This document shows, in pieces, positions 20,943 to 29,473 of a stretch of DNA of 64,000 nt. Origin of the DNA: Gordonia mangrovi (GTDB taxonomy: Bacteria; Actinomycetota; Actinomycetes; Mycobacteriales; Mycobacteriaceae). Under the pieces are notes generated by a model that searched no databases, had not been told where the DNA came from, and worked only from the letters and a program-made list of their open reading frames with translations. Made by a program: the position numbers and the translations under genes. The first letter of the stretch is position 1; each line of letters starts with the position of its first letter. The stretch is from positions 4,650,001-4,714,000 of the forward strand of contig NZ_CP102850.1 of NCBI RefSeq assembly GCF_024734075.1, given 5' to 3'.

Positions 20943-22172
20943 ATGGCAGGTTCACTTTGGCACGGCTTCGCCGACATGGGATCGGTCACCGCGAACGGAC
21001 CGTTCGTGGTGACCCGCGGACAGGGTACCCGGATCTGGGATGCGGAAGGTCGCGAGTATCTGGACGCGACCGCCGGCTTGTGGTTCACCAACATCGGTCA
21101 CGGGCGAGCCGAGGTTGCCCAGGCCGTCGCAGACCAGTTGGGCCGTCTCGCACACTATTCCGGCTTCGGCGACCTCACCGCCGACGTGACCGCCGAGCTG
21201 GCCGAGCGCTTGGCCGCGATCGCCCCGGTCGCCGGCAGCAAGATCTTCTTCACCTCGGGCGGCAGCGACTCGGTGGACACCGCGGCGAAACTCGCGCGGC
21301 GATATTGGCACGAGATGGGCAGACCCGAGAAGAACATCGTCGTCGGTCGCACCAAGGCCTACCACGGCATGCACGTGGCGGGGACCGCGCTCGCGGGGAT
21401 ACCGGTGAACCGTGAGGGCTACGGGGAGCTGATGCCGGACGCCGAGACGGTGGAGTGGGACAACGCCAAGAGCTTGCTCGGTCTGATCGAGCGCCTCGGG
21501 TCCGAGCGGATCGCGGCCTTCTTCTGTGAGCCGATCATCGGTGCGGGCGGGATCTATCTGCCGCCCGAGGGCTATCTCGCGGAGGTACGTCAGATCTGTC
21601 GCGATCACGACGTGTTGTTCGTCGCCGACGAGGTGGTCACCGGATTCGGACGCATCGGGGGTGAGTCGTGGTTCGCCTCGTCGCGGTTCGATCTGGCGCC
21701 GGACATGATGACCACCGCGAAAGGGCTGACGTCGGGGTACGTCCCGATGGGGGCGGTGTTCATCGCGCCGCACCTCGCCGAACCCTTCTACGCCGGTGGT
21801 ACCTGGTGGCGACACGGGTACACCTACGGTGGGCACGCCGGTGCCGCGGCGGCGGCGATGGCCAACCTCGACATCATCGAGCGCGAAGGGCTGCTGGCCG
21901 AGGCGGCGCGCCTGGAGTCGGACCTGGCCGCCGCCTTGGGTCCGTTGGCACACCTCGATTCGGTCGCCGAGGTCCGTACCGGTCTGGGGGCGGTCACCGC
22001 GGTGCAACTGGCCGATCCGGCGCAGGCACAGCCGATGGTGGGGCGGCTGCGTGAGCACGGTGTCAGTGGACGCGCGGCCGGGCAGGGGGCGCTACAGATC
22101 TCCCCGGCCTTCGTGATGACCACCGACGAGGTCGGCGAGCTGGCCGGACGCATGCACGCCGCGCTGTCCTGA
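20943..22172 (+). CDS. class III (omega) aminotransferase, PLP-dependent
   Basis: 409 residues, fold-type I. Conserved points: FFTSGGSDSVDTAAKLAR near residue 100 (cofactor phosphate), the VADEVVTGFGRIG aspartate (PLP nitrogen), and Schiff-base lysine in TTAKGLTSGYVPMGA near residue 260. It resembles aspartate-aminotransferase-family/adenosylmethionine-8-amino-7-oxononanoate-type enzymes of broad specificity; the amino donor and acceptor cannot be assigned. It stands alone between hrpA (divergent) and the convergent helicase, so context gives no pathway. Confidence 0.9.
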   Translation: MAGSLWHGFADMGSVTANGPFVVTRGQGTRIWDAEGREYLDATAGLWFTNIGHGRAEVAQAVADQLGRLAHYSGFGDLTADVTAELAERLAAIAPVAGSKIFFTSGGSDSVDTAAKLARRYWHEMGRPEKNIVVGRTKAYHGMHVAGTALAGIPVNREGYGELMPDAETVEWDNAKSLLGLIERLGSERIAAFFCEPIIGAGGIYLPPEGYLAEVRQICRDHDVLFVADEVVTGFGRIGGESWFASSRFDLAPDMMTTAKGLTSGYVPMGAVFIAPHLAEPFYAGGTWWRHGYTYGGHAGAAAAAMANLDIIEREGLLAEAARLESDLAAALGPLAHLDSVAEVRTGLGAVTAVQLADPAQAQPMVGRLREHGVSGRAAGQGALQISPAFVMTTDEVGELAGRMHAALS

Positions 22173-22195
22173 CCCGGACCCCGGCCGGTCGACGA

Positions 22196-24298
22196 TCAGG
22201 CGGGCGGGTGCGTGAGCTGTTCCCATTCGTCGACGAGGCTGGAATCCACCGAGCGGACCATCGCGCCCACGTGCTCGGTGATCTCGGCGATCTCGTCGGT
22301 GACAACCGTGTTCGGCAGGCCGTGGCGTAACACGCGATAACAATCCGACAGATACCGCAGGACCACGCCTTCGCTCCGGGCGAGGCCGTAGCCGGAGATG
22401 AGTTCGGTGAAGGTCATCGAGCGCTCGAGCATCTCGCGGAGCACGGATTTGGGTGACGGGGGAGACGAGGCCACCCACGGGTGTCCCCGGCGGTACACGG
22501 AGAACGCGAAATCGATCTCGTCGAGCAGTGGGCGGGGCCAGGTGATCTCTTCCAGCCGCGTCATGCGTTCCTCGTACTCGATGCCGTCGGCCTTCATCTC
22601 GGCGACCGCCGCGTCGCGGGCCACCTTGCGCTGCGCGAACAAGACCTGGCGCGGATCCTCCAGAGTGGATTCGAGGATCGAGATGACGTCGAGCGCGTAG
22701 GTCGACGAGTCGGGGTCCAGGATCTCGAATGCCGCCAGCGCGAACGACGACAGCGGGTTGGTGAGTGCGAAGTTCTCCGGCATGTCCACCGAGAGCGCGA
22801 CGTTCTTGCCGTCGGCATCCGGGGCGTCGAGCTGCACGACGATGCCGGAGTCCCGCAGGCCCCGGAACAAGTCGATCGTGTGCCGGATCTGGCGCAGTTG
22901 GCGACTGCGTGGTTCGTGATTGTCCTCGAGCAGATGTCGCAGCGCGGCGAAACAATCACCCGGGCGGGCCAGCACCTCCATCAGGATGGCGGTGGTCATC
23001 CGGAAATGCGATCGCAATGGTTCGTCGGGCGCGTCGACGAGCTGGGTGAACGTCTTCTCGCCCCACGACACGAAACCTTCCGGCGGCTTCTTGCGGACCA
23101 GCTTGCGCCGCTTCTTCGGATCGTCGCCGGCCTTGGCGACGGCCCGTGCGTTCTCCACATCATGCTCGGGGGCCTGCACCACCACGTACCCGACGGTGTC
23201 GTAACCCGCCCGCCCGGCCCGGCCGGCGATCTGATGGAACTCCCGGGCGCGCAGCCGCCGGACCCGAGTGCCGTCGTACTTGCTGAGTCCGGCGAACAGC
23301 ACGGTGCGGATGGGCACGTTGATGCCCACCCCGAGGGTGTCGGTACCCGCGATCACCTTCAGCAGGCCCTGTTGGGCGAGGCGCTCGACGAGCCGGCGGT
23401 AGCGCGGCAGCATGCCGGCGTGGTGCACGCCTATCCCGGCGCGCAGCAGTTTCGACAGCGTCGCGCCGAACCCGGTATGGAACCGGAAGTCGCCGATGGC
23501 GTCGGCGATCGCGGCGCGTTCGGTCTTGTCGGCGATCTTCACCGACATCAGCGCCTGCGCACGTTCGACCGCGGCGGCCTGGGTGAAGTGCACCACGTAG
23601 ATCGGTGCACGTCCGGCCGCCACGAGGTCCTCGATGGTCTCGTGGATCGGCGTGATCGCATAGCTGTGCTCAAGGGGGACGGGTCGCTCGGTGCCGGTCA
23701 CCGCGATGGTGTCGCGCCCGGTGCGTCGTTGCAGGTCGTCGACGAAGAACGAGGTGTCGCCGAGGGTGGCCGACATCAGCAGGAACTGGCTGTGGGGGAG
23801 CTCGACGAGCGGCACCTGCCAGGCCCAACCGCGGTCGGGCTCGCCGTAGTAGTGGAACTCGTCGGCGACCAACGTGCCGATGTCGCTGCGCTCGCCGTCG
23901 CGCAGCGCCAGATTGGCCACGATCTCGGCGGTCGCGCAGATGATCGGTGCATCCGCATTGACCGCGGCATCACCGGTCAGCAGCCCGACGGAATCGGCGC
24001 CGAAGGTCGCGCACAGATCGAAGAACTTCTCGCTGACCAGTGCCTTGATCGGCGCCGTGTAATAGGCCCGCTCGCCGCGGCAACGGGCGAAATAGATGGC
24101 GCCCGCGGCCACCAACGATTTCCCGGAACCGGTCGGTGTCGCGAGGATCACGTTGTTGCCCGAGATCAGCTCCAGCAGGGATTCCTCCTGGTGGGCATAC
24201 AGCGCGATCCCGCGTGCGTCCCACCATCGGGTGAAGACCTCGAAAGCGGTGTCCTCGTCGTCGGCGGGTTCGAGGTACCGCGAAACCGTCTCGCTCAG
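22196..24298 (-). CDS. DEAD/DEAH-box RNA helicase with DUF3516 (start codon unclear)
   Basis: About 700 residues, Ski2/HelY-like. Motif I ILATPTGSGKSL, motif II as DEFH (VADEFHYYGEP), motif III MSATLGD, the FTQAAAVERAQ segment, and motif VI HQIAGRAGRAGYD; the C-terminal DUF3516 region starts near 400. The homologous N-terminus (ETVSRYLEPADDEDTAFEVF, then ALYAHQEESLLELI) is upstream of the GTG at 24151, which falls inside motif I and cannot be the real start. Between there and the in-frame stop at 24362-24364 there is no ATG, GTG or TTG. I give a CTG at 24298 that overlaps the PAC2 stop; an ATC at 24307 is possible. Confidence 0.82.
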   Translation of the reverse strand: MSETVSRYLEPADDEDTAFEVFTRWWDARGIALYAHQEESLLELISGNNVILATPTGSGKSLVAAGAIYFARCRGERAYYTAPIKALVSEKFFDLCATFGADSVGLLTGDAAVNADAPIICATAEIVANLALRDGERSDIGTLVADEFHYYGEPDRGWAWQVPLVELPHSQFLLMSATLGDTSFFVDDLQRRTGRDTIAVTGTERPVPLEHSYAITPIHETIEDLVAAGRAPIYVVHFTQAAAVERAQALMSVKIADKTERAAIADAIGDFRFHTGFGATLSKLLRAGIGVHHAGMLPRYRRLVERLAQQGLLKVIAGTDTLGVGINVPIRTVLFAGLSKYDGTRVRRLRAREFHQIAGRAGRAGYDTVGYVVVQAPEHDVENARAVAKAGDDPKKRRKLVRKKPPEGFVSWGEKTFTQLVDAPDEPLRSHFRMTTAILMEVLARPGDCFAALRHLLEDNHEPRSRQLRQIRHTIDLFRGLRDSGIVVQLDAPDADGKNVALSVDMPENFALTNPLSSFALAAFEILDPDSSTYALDVISILESTLEDPRQVLFAQRKVARDAAVAEMKADGIEYEERMTRLEEITWPRPLLDEIDFAFSVYRRGHPWVASSPPSPKSVLREMLERSMTFTELISGYGLARSEGVVLRYLSDCYRVLRHGLPNTVVTDEIAEITEHVGAMVRSVDSSLVDEWEQLTHPPA

Positions 24299-25287
24299 AT
24301 CGGCGATGGCGAACCGCCCGGTCCGTCGTCGCCGTGTCCCTCGTCGCCGCCGGACTCGTCGTCACCGCTCTGCTGGGCCAGGAAACGCTCCAACTCGGCG
24401 CCGAGTTCATCGCCGGTCGGCAGGTCTGCCTCGGCGGCCAGCAGGGAGGCGCGCTGGGCCTGGGCTTGGGCGAAGGTGTCGTACTGCGACTCCAAGGCCT
24501 GCACGACCCCTTCGATCTCGGCGTTGCCGTCGACTTCCTTGTCGACCTGTTCGCGCACCTTCGCGGCCGCATTGTCCAGTGCGGCGACGGGAATCTGCAG
24601 GCCGGTCAGTTCGCCGACGGCCGTCAACAGTCGGGCGGATGCGGCCGGGTAGTCCGTCTGGGACAGGTAATGCGGCACATGCACGGACAGGCCGGAGGCG
24701 CGATGGTCGTGCTGACTCATCCGTAATTCGAGCAGCATCGACGCGCTCGCCGGCAGCTTCATCTCCGATCCCCACCGGGGCAGGTCGCCGAGCTGGTCGG
24801 GGTCGTTGCCGTGCGCGGTGAGCGAGGCCGGGCGCGTGTGCGGCACCGCCATCGGGATCGCGTTCAGCCCGATGACGTCGGAGACCCCGAAGTGCTCCAC
24901 CAGTCCGCGTACGGCCGCCACGAACTGTTCCCACCGCAGATCCGGCTCGGAACCGGCCAACAGCAGGAACGGACGCCCGTTGGTGTCGCGGATGGCGTGC
25001 ATGGTGAGGCTGGGCATCTCGATGCCGGTGAAAGTGTTCCCGTCGAAGGTGACGGTGGGGCGCCGCGACCGGTAGTCGATCAGTTCGTCGGTCGAAAAGG
25101 TCGCGACGAGTTCGGAGTCCAGTGCGTCGCGCATATGGCGCGCGGCCAGAGCGACGGCGTGGCCGGCATCGGCGAAGCCCTCCAGGGCGTGGACCAGCAC
25201 CGGCCCGGTGCCCTCGTCGTTCGAGACCTGGGGCGCGGGGAACTCCAGCGAGTACAGCGCGCTGTGCTCGGCGGGCCGCTCGTCCAT
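24295..25287 (-). CDS. PAC2-family protein (Rv2714-like)
   Basis: 330 residues. The PAC2 fold (relatives of eukaryotic proteasome-assembly chaperones) covers about 20-270: an EGFADAGHAVALAARHM nucleoside-phosphorylase-like start, FLLLAGSEPDLRWEQF, and LPASASMLLELRM. A helical region and an acidic Gly/Asp tail follow (SGDDESGGDEGHGDDG). The ATG at 25287 has GAGGAGG 7 nt upstream; the ORF extension to 25368 is unsupported. It is upstream of and overlaps the DUF3516 helicase. Function in bacteria is not established, and no proteasome gene is in the window. Confidence 0.88.
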   Translation of the reverse strand: MDERPAEHSALYSLEFPAPQVSNDEGTGPVLVHALEGFADAGHAVALAARHMRDALDSELVATFSTDELIDYRSRRPTVTFDGNTFTGIEMPSLTMHAIRDTNGRPFLLLAGSEPDLRWEQFVAAVRGLVEHFGVSDVIGLNAIPMAVPHTRPASLTAHGNDPDQLGDLPRWGSEMKLPASASMLLELRMSQHDHRASGLSVHVPHYLSQTDYPAASARLLTAVGELTGLQIPVAALDNAAAKVREQVDKEVDGNAEIEGVVQALESQYDTFAQAQAQRASLLAAEADLPTGDELGAELERFLAQQSGDDESGGDEGHGDDGPGGSPSPI

Positions 25288-25470
25288 GGTCGTGCCTCCT
25301 CGTGTCGGTTCTCTCAAGTGTCTCGCATCGGTGGTGTCCGGGGCCAATCCCGGGCGACCGGCATCCACTCCACATGGGTGGTGTTACCGCTTCCAACGCC
25401 GCGGGCAGGGCGAGGATTCCCGCGGACAACCGGGCGTTCGGGGTGTCGCGGCCGGGCCGGGGAGTCGTCG

Positions 25471-26181
25471 GTGGCACAGTTGTTCGGTGTGATGGGTTGC
25501 CTGGGCCGAGCGTCCTCTTCGCTGCGTGTCGCCTGGGGTGCGGTTGCCCTGGTGACGCTCGCGGTCCTCGCCGTGGGTTGTTCGGTGGACGGCGAGGCGA
25601 CCGCTGGTGGGAGCGCCGACCTGTCCGCGCGTTCGGTCGCGCCGGTCGACTTCCCGGCGGACTCCGCGACCCGACTTCCGGCACCGGCGGTGCCGGGTGC
25701 CCTGGCCGATCTGACCGGACGACCGCTACACGGCAGCGTCACGCCGCCCGACTGCACACCCCGTGGCGTGTCCGCGGACGGGGCGGTGGTGCTGGTGGGC
25801 CCCGATCCGGCAACATCGACTGCCACGTTCACCTCGGCCGTCGCGTACGCCGATCGTCCGCTCGATCAGGTGACGGGCCTCGCGCGCCGATGCCCACGGA
25901 CGATCACCGGATCCGCGCCCACCGCGGTCACGATCGTGATGACCGAGGTGTTGCCGGCGCCGCAGCGGTCGGGACTGGCCACTGCCGCGCTGCGTCGGAC
26001 CATGACCACCGGCGGCTCCGAGTCGCCACTGGTCACCGGCACGACCAGTGTGATGGCGCAACGTGATGGTGTCCGGGTGATCGTCGAGTACCGGCACCAG
26101 GGGGCGGACCCGATGTCGGCCGACGCCGGCGCATCGCTGAACGCATTGTTCGACTCGGCGGTGGCGGCGGCCTTCGGCTGA
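25471..26181 (+). CDS. putative lipoprotein, sensor-domain-like
   Basis: 236 residues with a lipoprotein signal: hydrophobic stretch VAWGAVALVTLAVLAVGC with lipobox LAVGC, so the mature protein starts at that cysteine and is anchored outside the membrane. The rest (VTPPDCTPRGV, LARRCPRTI) has two further cysteines that could form a disulfide, as in mycobacterial DUF5642/'sensor domain' lipoproteins. GTG 25471 has GGGAG 6 nt upstream; GTG 25489 and ATG 25492 are in frame and would give a shorter n-region. Function unknown; divergent from the PAC2 gene. Confidence 0.78.
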   Translation: MAQLFGVMGCLGRASSSLRVAWGAVALVTLAVLAVGCSVDGEATAGGSADLSARSVAPVDFPADSATRLPAPAVPGALADLTGRPLHGSVTPPDCTPRGVSADGAVVLVGPDPATSTATFTSAVAYADRPLDQVTGLARRCPRTITGSAPTAVTIVMTEVLPAPQRSGLATAALRRTMTTGGSESPLVTGTTSVMAQRDGVRVIVEYRHQGADPMSADAGASLNALFDSAVAAAFG

Positions 26182-26283
26182 CCCGGGGCGCGCAAGCCGG
26201 TCGCCGGCAGACTCTCCCTGTGGAATACCGGCCCGGTTGTGCACAGCGGCACAATCCGGCCGCGGACTCGCATCGATGGGTTC

Positions 26284-26289
26284 GACGAT
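26284..26289 (+). promoter_or_regulatory. -10 element of leaderless promoter for the DUF4192 gene
   Basis: GACGAT is 6 nt before ATG 26296. It supports that start over the in-frame GTG at 26239. Confidence 0.4.
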
Positions 26290-26295
26290 GAGCAC

Positions 26296-27384
26296 ATGTC
26301 GACCTCTCAGCGCCCACGCCCGCTCACACCGTCGTCGCTCCTGACGGCACTGCCCGGCCTTCTCGGCTTCATTCCGGAACGATCGTTGATCGTCTTGGCC
26401 TTCGGATCCGATCCGCACACCGTGCAGACCACCATGCGTCACGATCTGGTGTTCGACGACACCGGCGATCTCGCCGGACCACTGGTGACGGTGCTCGACG
26501 GTCTCGCCGAGATCTGTGCGCGTGAGAAGGCACTCGCGGTTGTCGTCGTGATCGTCGACGACCGGCACCCGGTCGGTGCCGAACGATACCGGCGGGTGTG
26601 CGTGACCGCGGATCGGTGTTTCGCCGGAATCGGCGGTGTCGCCACCGGATTCGTCGTCGGGCAGTTCGCCGAGAACGCACCTTGGCAACGCGTGTGGGAT
26701 GCACCGGAACCCACCTGGAGCACGCCACCGCTTGCGCGGACCGGCTCGTTGCGCGGCCGCCTGGGCGACCCGCACAGCAGTCCGACGGCCGTGCAGCGCG
26801 CGGTGGAGACCGGTCGGCGAGTGCTCGGGCGACGGTCGGAGATGGAAGAGATGTTGCGCCCGCTGCCGCATTGTGTGGGCCCGCACCACCAGTTCGGAGA
26901 GGTCGTGGACGGATTCGACGACGCCACGCTCCTGCGTGATCTGGTGAGCCAGGTGATCGCATACGCGTCGCCCGCGCACCCGCCGCAACTCGACTGCGCT
27001 GCGGTCACCCGACTCGGTGCGGCCTTGCTGCGCCTGCAGGTTCGGGATGCCGCACTCGTGTTGTCGGTCACCGATTTCCGACATGCCGCGGAGACGCTGT
27101 GGCGTGAACTGGCCCGCCGCCTGACCGGGTCGCGGCGCGCAAGCGCAGCCACCATGCTCGGGTACCTGCACTACGTCAACGGTGAGGGCGGATACGCGGG
27201 AGTGGCATTCGATCATGCACTGGCCGCCGACCCGCACTGGTCGCTGGCGGGTTTACTCGACACCGCCCTGCGGGGCGGAATACCTCCCACCACGATTCGG
27301 GAGATGATCCCGATGTGCTACGACGTCGCCGAGTCGCTCGGCGTCCCGATGCCCGGCCCCAGCCTCGACCGCGAGGTGAGCTGA
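26296..27384 (+). CDS. DUF4192 domain-containing protein (Rv2712c-like)
   Basis: 362 residues. The opening LTPSSLLTALPGLLGFIPER followed by SLIVLAF is the DUF4192 signature; the family is restricted to actinobacteria and has no known function. There is no signal peptide. The C-terminal part (ATMLGYLHYVNGEGGYAGVA, then ALAADPHWSLAGLL) reads like a tetratricopeptide-type helical pair. I use ATG 26296. It is convergent with ideR, as in M. tuberculosis (from memory). Confidence 0.87.
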   Translation: MSTSQRPRPLTPSSLLTALPGLLGFIPERSLIVLAFGSDPHTVQTTMRHDLVFDDTGDLAGPLVTVLDGLAEICAREKALAVVVVIVDDRHPVGAERYRRVCVTADRCFAGIGGVATGFVVGQFAENAPWQRVWDAPEPTWSTPPLARTGSLRGRLGDPHSSPTAVQRAVETGRRVLGRRSEMEEMLRPLPHCVGPHHQFGEVVDGFDDATLLRDLVSQVIAYASPAHPPQLDCAAVTRLGAALLRLQVRDAALVLSVTDFRHAAETLWRELARRLTGSRRASAATMLGYLHYVNGEGGYAGVAFDHALAADPHWSLAGLLDTALRGGIPPTTIREMIPMCYDVAESLGVPMPGPSLDREVS

Positions 27385-27433
27385 GGATCCACGGATCGTT
27401 CAGCGGTGTTGGCCCCCGCGGGTGTTACCGACG

Positions 27434-28117
27434 TCAGACCTTCTCGACGAAGACCGCATGCGCCATGTCCTCGGCCAGTTCCAGGCCGTCGTGGCCAGGA
27501 GAGGTGACCGTGGCGCGGCCCGGGCCGATGGTCACGGTGACGCGGGCGTTGGGCACCACACCGGCCTCTCGGAGGTCGCTGATCAACGTGGCGTCGGACT
27601 GGGCGTGTTCGGACAGCCGTCGGACGATGACGACGACCGGGTCGCCCTGCGGAAGGTCGGACAGGCGCGTGGCGCCGTCGGTGGCCGGGGTGTTGTCCAA
27701 ACCCAACTGGTCCAGGCCCGGGATCGGATTGCCGTACGGCGAGGTCGTCGGGTTGTCGAGCACGGCGAGCAGACGCCGTTCGACGTTCTCGCTCATCACG
27801 TGCTCCCAACGGCAGGCCTCCTCGTGGACCTGGTCCCAGGGCATTCCGATGACGTCGACCAGAAGTCGTTCGGCGAGTCGATGCTTGCGCATCACCGCCA
27901 CGGCGAGTTCCCGGCCCTTCTCGGTGAGTTCCAGATGCCGATCGCCGGCCACGTGCAGCAATCCGTCGCGCTCCATGCGGGCGACCGTCTGCGACACGGT
28001 CGGGCCACTCTGCTCCAGCCGTTCAGCGATACGTGCACGCAGGGGGACGATTCCTTCCTCTTCGAGGTCGTAGATCGTCCGCAAGTACATCTCGGTGGTG
28101 TCAACCAGATCGTTCAC
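27434..28117 (-). CDS. ideR: iron-dependent repressor IdeR (DtxR family)
   Basis: 227 residues; Fe(II)-activated repressor of siderophore and iron-uptake genes. Seen in order: N-terminal winged HTH (SGPTVSQTVARMERDGLL); metal ligands M10, H79, E83, H98, C102, E105 and H106 at exactly the DtxR/IdeR positions; and a C-terminal SH3-like domain. The GTG at 28117 gives VNDLVDTTEMYLRTIYDLEE, the conserved family start; a longer ORF reaching 28816 is antisense to acuC. No complete iron box is seen in the window. Confidence 0.97.
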   Translation of the reverse strand: MNDLVDTTEMYLRTIYDLEEEGIVPLRARIAERLEQSGPTVSQTVARMERDGLLHVAGDRHLELTEKGRELAVAVMRKHRLAERLLVDVIGMPWDQVHEEACRWEHVMSENVERRLLAVLDNPTTSPYGNPIPGLDQLGLDNTPATDGATRLSDLPQGDPVVVIVRRLSEHAQSDATLISDLREAGVVPNARVTVTIGPGRATVTSPGHDGLELAEDMAHAVFVEKV

Positions 28118-28195
28118 GGTACGCAGTCCCTTCGTCGGTTCCAAGGGTACCTTGGCCCGTGCCGGTGAAGTGCGCCGGAGCGCACGGTGAGGCAC

Positions 28196-28201
28196 TAGCC
28201 T
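28196..28201 (+). promoter_or_regulatory. -10 element of leaderless promoter for acuC
   Basis: TAGCCT lies 6 nt upstream of GTG 28208 with no Shine-Dalgarno, predicting a leaderless acuC-acyltransferase transcript. Confidence 0.55.
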
Positions 28202-28207
28202 GGGACC

Positions 28208-29473
28208 GTGACGCGGAGCACGAGCGACGAAGCGGCGGCGGTCATCTGGAGCGAGGACTTCCTGAGCTACAAATGGGCTCATACCCATCCGATGAATCCG
28301 GTGCGACTGGCCCTGACCATGACGCTGGCGCAGAGCCTCGGTGTCCTCGAGGGCGTCGACAGCCGCGCGCCGTTGGCGATCGACGACTCGGCGCTGACCG
28401 TGGTCCACTCCACGGAGTACATCGACGCCGTGCGCGCGGTGGGATCGGGAACCGCATCGCTGGCCGGCCCGCTGCTCGAGCGGCTGTTCGGCCTCGGCGA
28501 CGCCGACAACCCGGTGTTCGAGGGGATGCATGAGGCCGCTCGTCTGCTGGTCGGCGGCACGTTGGCGGCCGCACAGGCGGTCGGCTCCGGCTCCGTCCGT
28601 CGCGCGGTCAACATCGGCGGCGGGATGCACCATGCGATGAAGGCGCGAGCCGCGGGGTTCTGTATCTACAACGACTGCGCGATCGCCATCCGCTGGCTGC
28701 TCGACAACGGGTTCGACCGGATCGCCTATGTCGACATCGACGCCCACCACGGCGACGGCGTGCAGGTGGAGTTCGCCGACGATCCCCGCGTGATGACGGT
28801 GTCGCTGCACCAACATCCGGCCACCCTGTGGCCCGGCACCGGCTGGCCCACCGAGGTCGGCGACGGTGCGGCGGCCGGCTCCGCCGTGAACGTCGCGCTG
28901 ATGCCGGATGTGGCCGACCAGCTGTGGTTACGCGCCTTCCACGCAATCGTTCCGTCGGTGCTCGACGCGTTCCGGCCGCAGATCCTGATCAGCCAGTGCG
29001 GTGTGGACAGCCACCGGGCGGATCCGCTGACCGATCTGGCGCTGACCGTCGACGGCCAGCGCGCAGCGATGCAGGCGATGCGCGATCTCGCCGAGAAATA
29101 CTGTGACGGCCGGTGGATCGCGGTCGGCGGTGGCGGATACGGAGTCGTCAACGTCGTCCCCCGCAGCTGGACGCACCTGCTGGCCGTGGTCCTCGACCGT
29201 GACGTCGACGTCGACACCACGATCAACGAATCCTGGTGTGCCACTGCCGAGCAAATTGCCGAGACCGTGCACTCGGATTACTCGCAACCGCCGGTCGGGG
29301 TGATGGGGGACGGCGGCAAGGTGAACTACGTCGCCTGGGACGGCGACACCGGGCAGGACCCACCCGAGGGAATCACCGGAGCCGCGCAGCGTCAGACCGA
29401 TCGAGCCATCCTCGCCACCCGCCGCGCCGTGTACCCGCTGCACGGACTTGATCCGGAGGACCCGCGTGACTGA
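28208..29473 (+). CDS. acuC: AcuC-type protein deacetylase (class I HDAC fold)
   Basis: 421 residues, histone-deacetylase superfamily. Zinc/charge-relay motifs: GGGMHHAMKARAAGFC (His-His), YVDIDAHHGDGVQ (Asp and His zinc ligands), SQCGVDSH (Asp ligand) and VGGGGYGVVNV. In Bacillus, AcuC deacetylates and so reactivates acetyl-CoA synthetase. It overlaps by 8 bp a gene encoding a GNAT-acyl-CoA-synthetase fusion, i.e. the candidate opposing acetyltransferase. The C-terminus is about 40 residues longer than in B. subtilis. It is divergent from ideR. Confidence 0.93.
   Translation: MTRSTSDEAAAVIWSEDFLSYKWAHTHPMNPVRLALTMTLAQSLGVLEGVDSRAPLAIDDSALTVVHSTEYIDAVRAVGSGTASLAGPLLERLFGLGDADNPVFEGMHEAARLLVGGTLAAAQAVGSGSVRRAVNIGGGMHHAMKARAAGFCIYNDCAIAIRWLLDNGFDRIAYVDIDAHHGDGVQVEFADDPRVMTVSLHQHPATLWPGTGWPTEVGDGAAAGSAVNVALMPDVADQLWLRAFHAIVPSVLDAFRPQILISQCGVDSHRADPLTDLALTVDGQRAAMQAMRDLAEKYCDGRWIAVGGGGYGVVNVVPRSWTHLLAVVLDRDVDVDTTINESWCATAEQIAETVHSDYSQPPVGVMGDGGKVNYVAWDGDTGQDPPEGITGAAQRQTDRAILATRRAVYPLHGLDPEDPRD

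Noticed and set aside
22481..24652. 723-codon plus-strand ORF opposite the DUF3516 helicase
   Set aside because: Antisense shadow; the minus strand has all helicase motifs and DUF3516.
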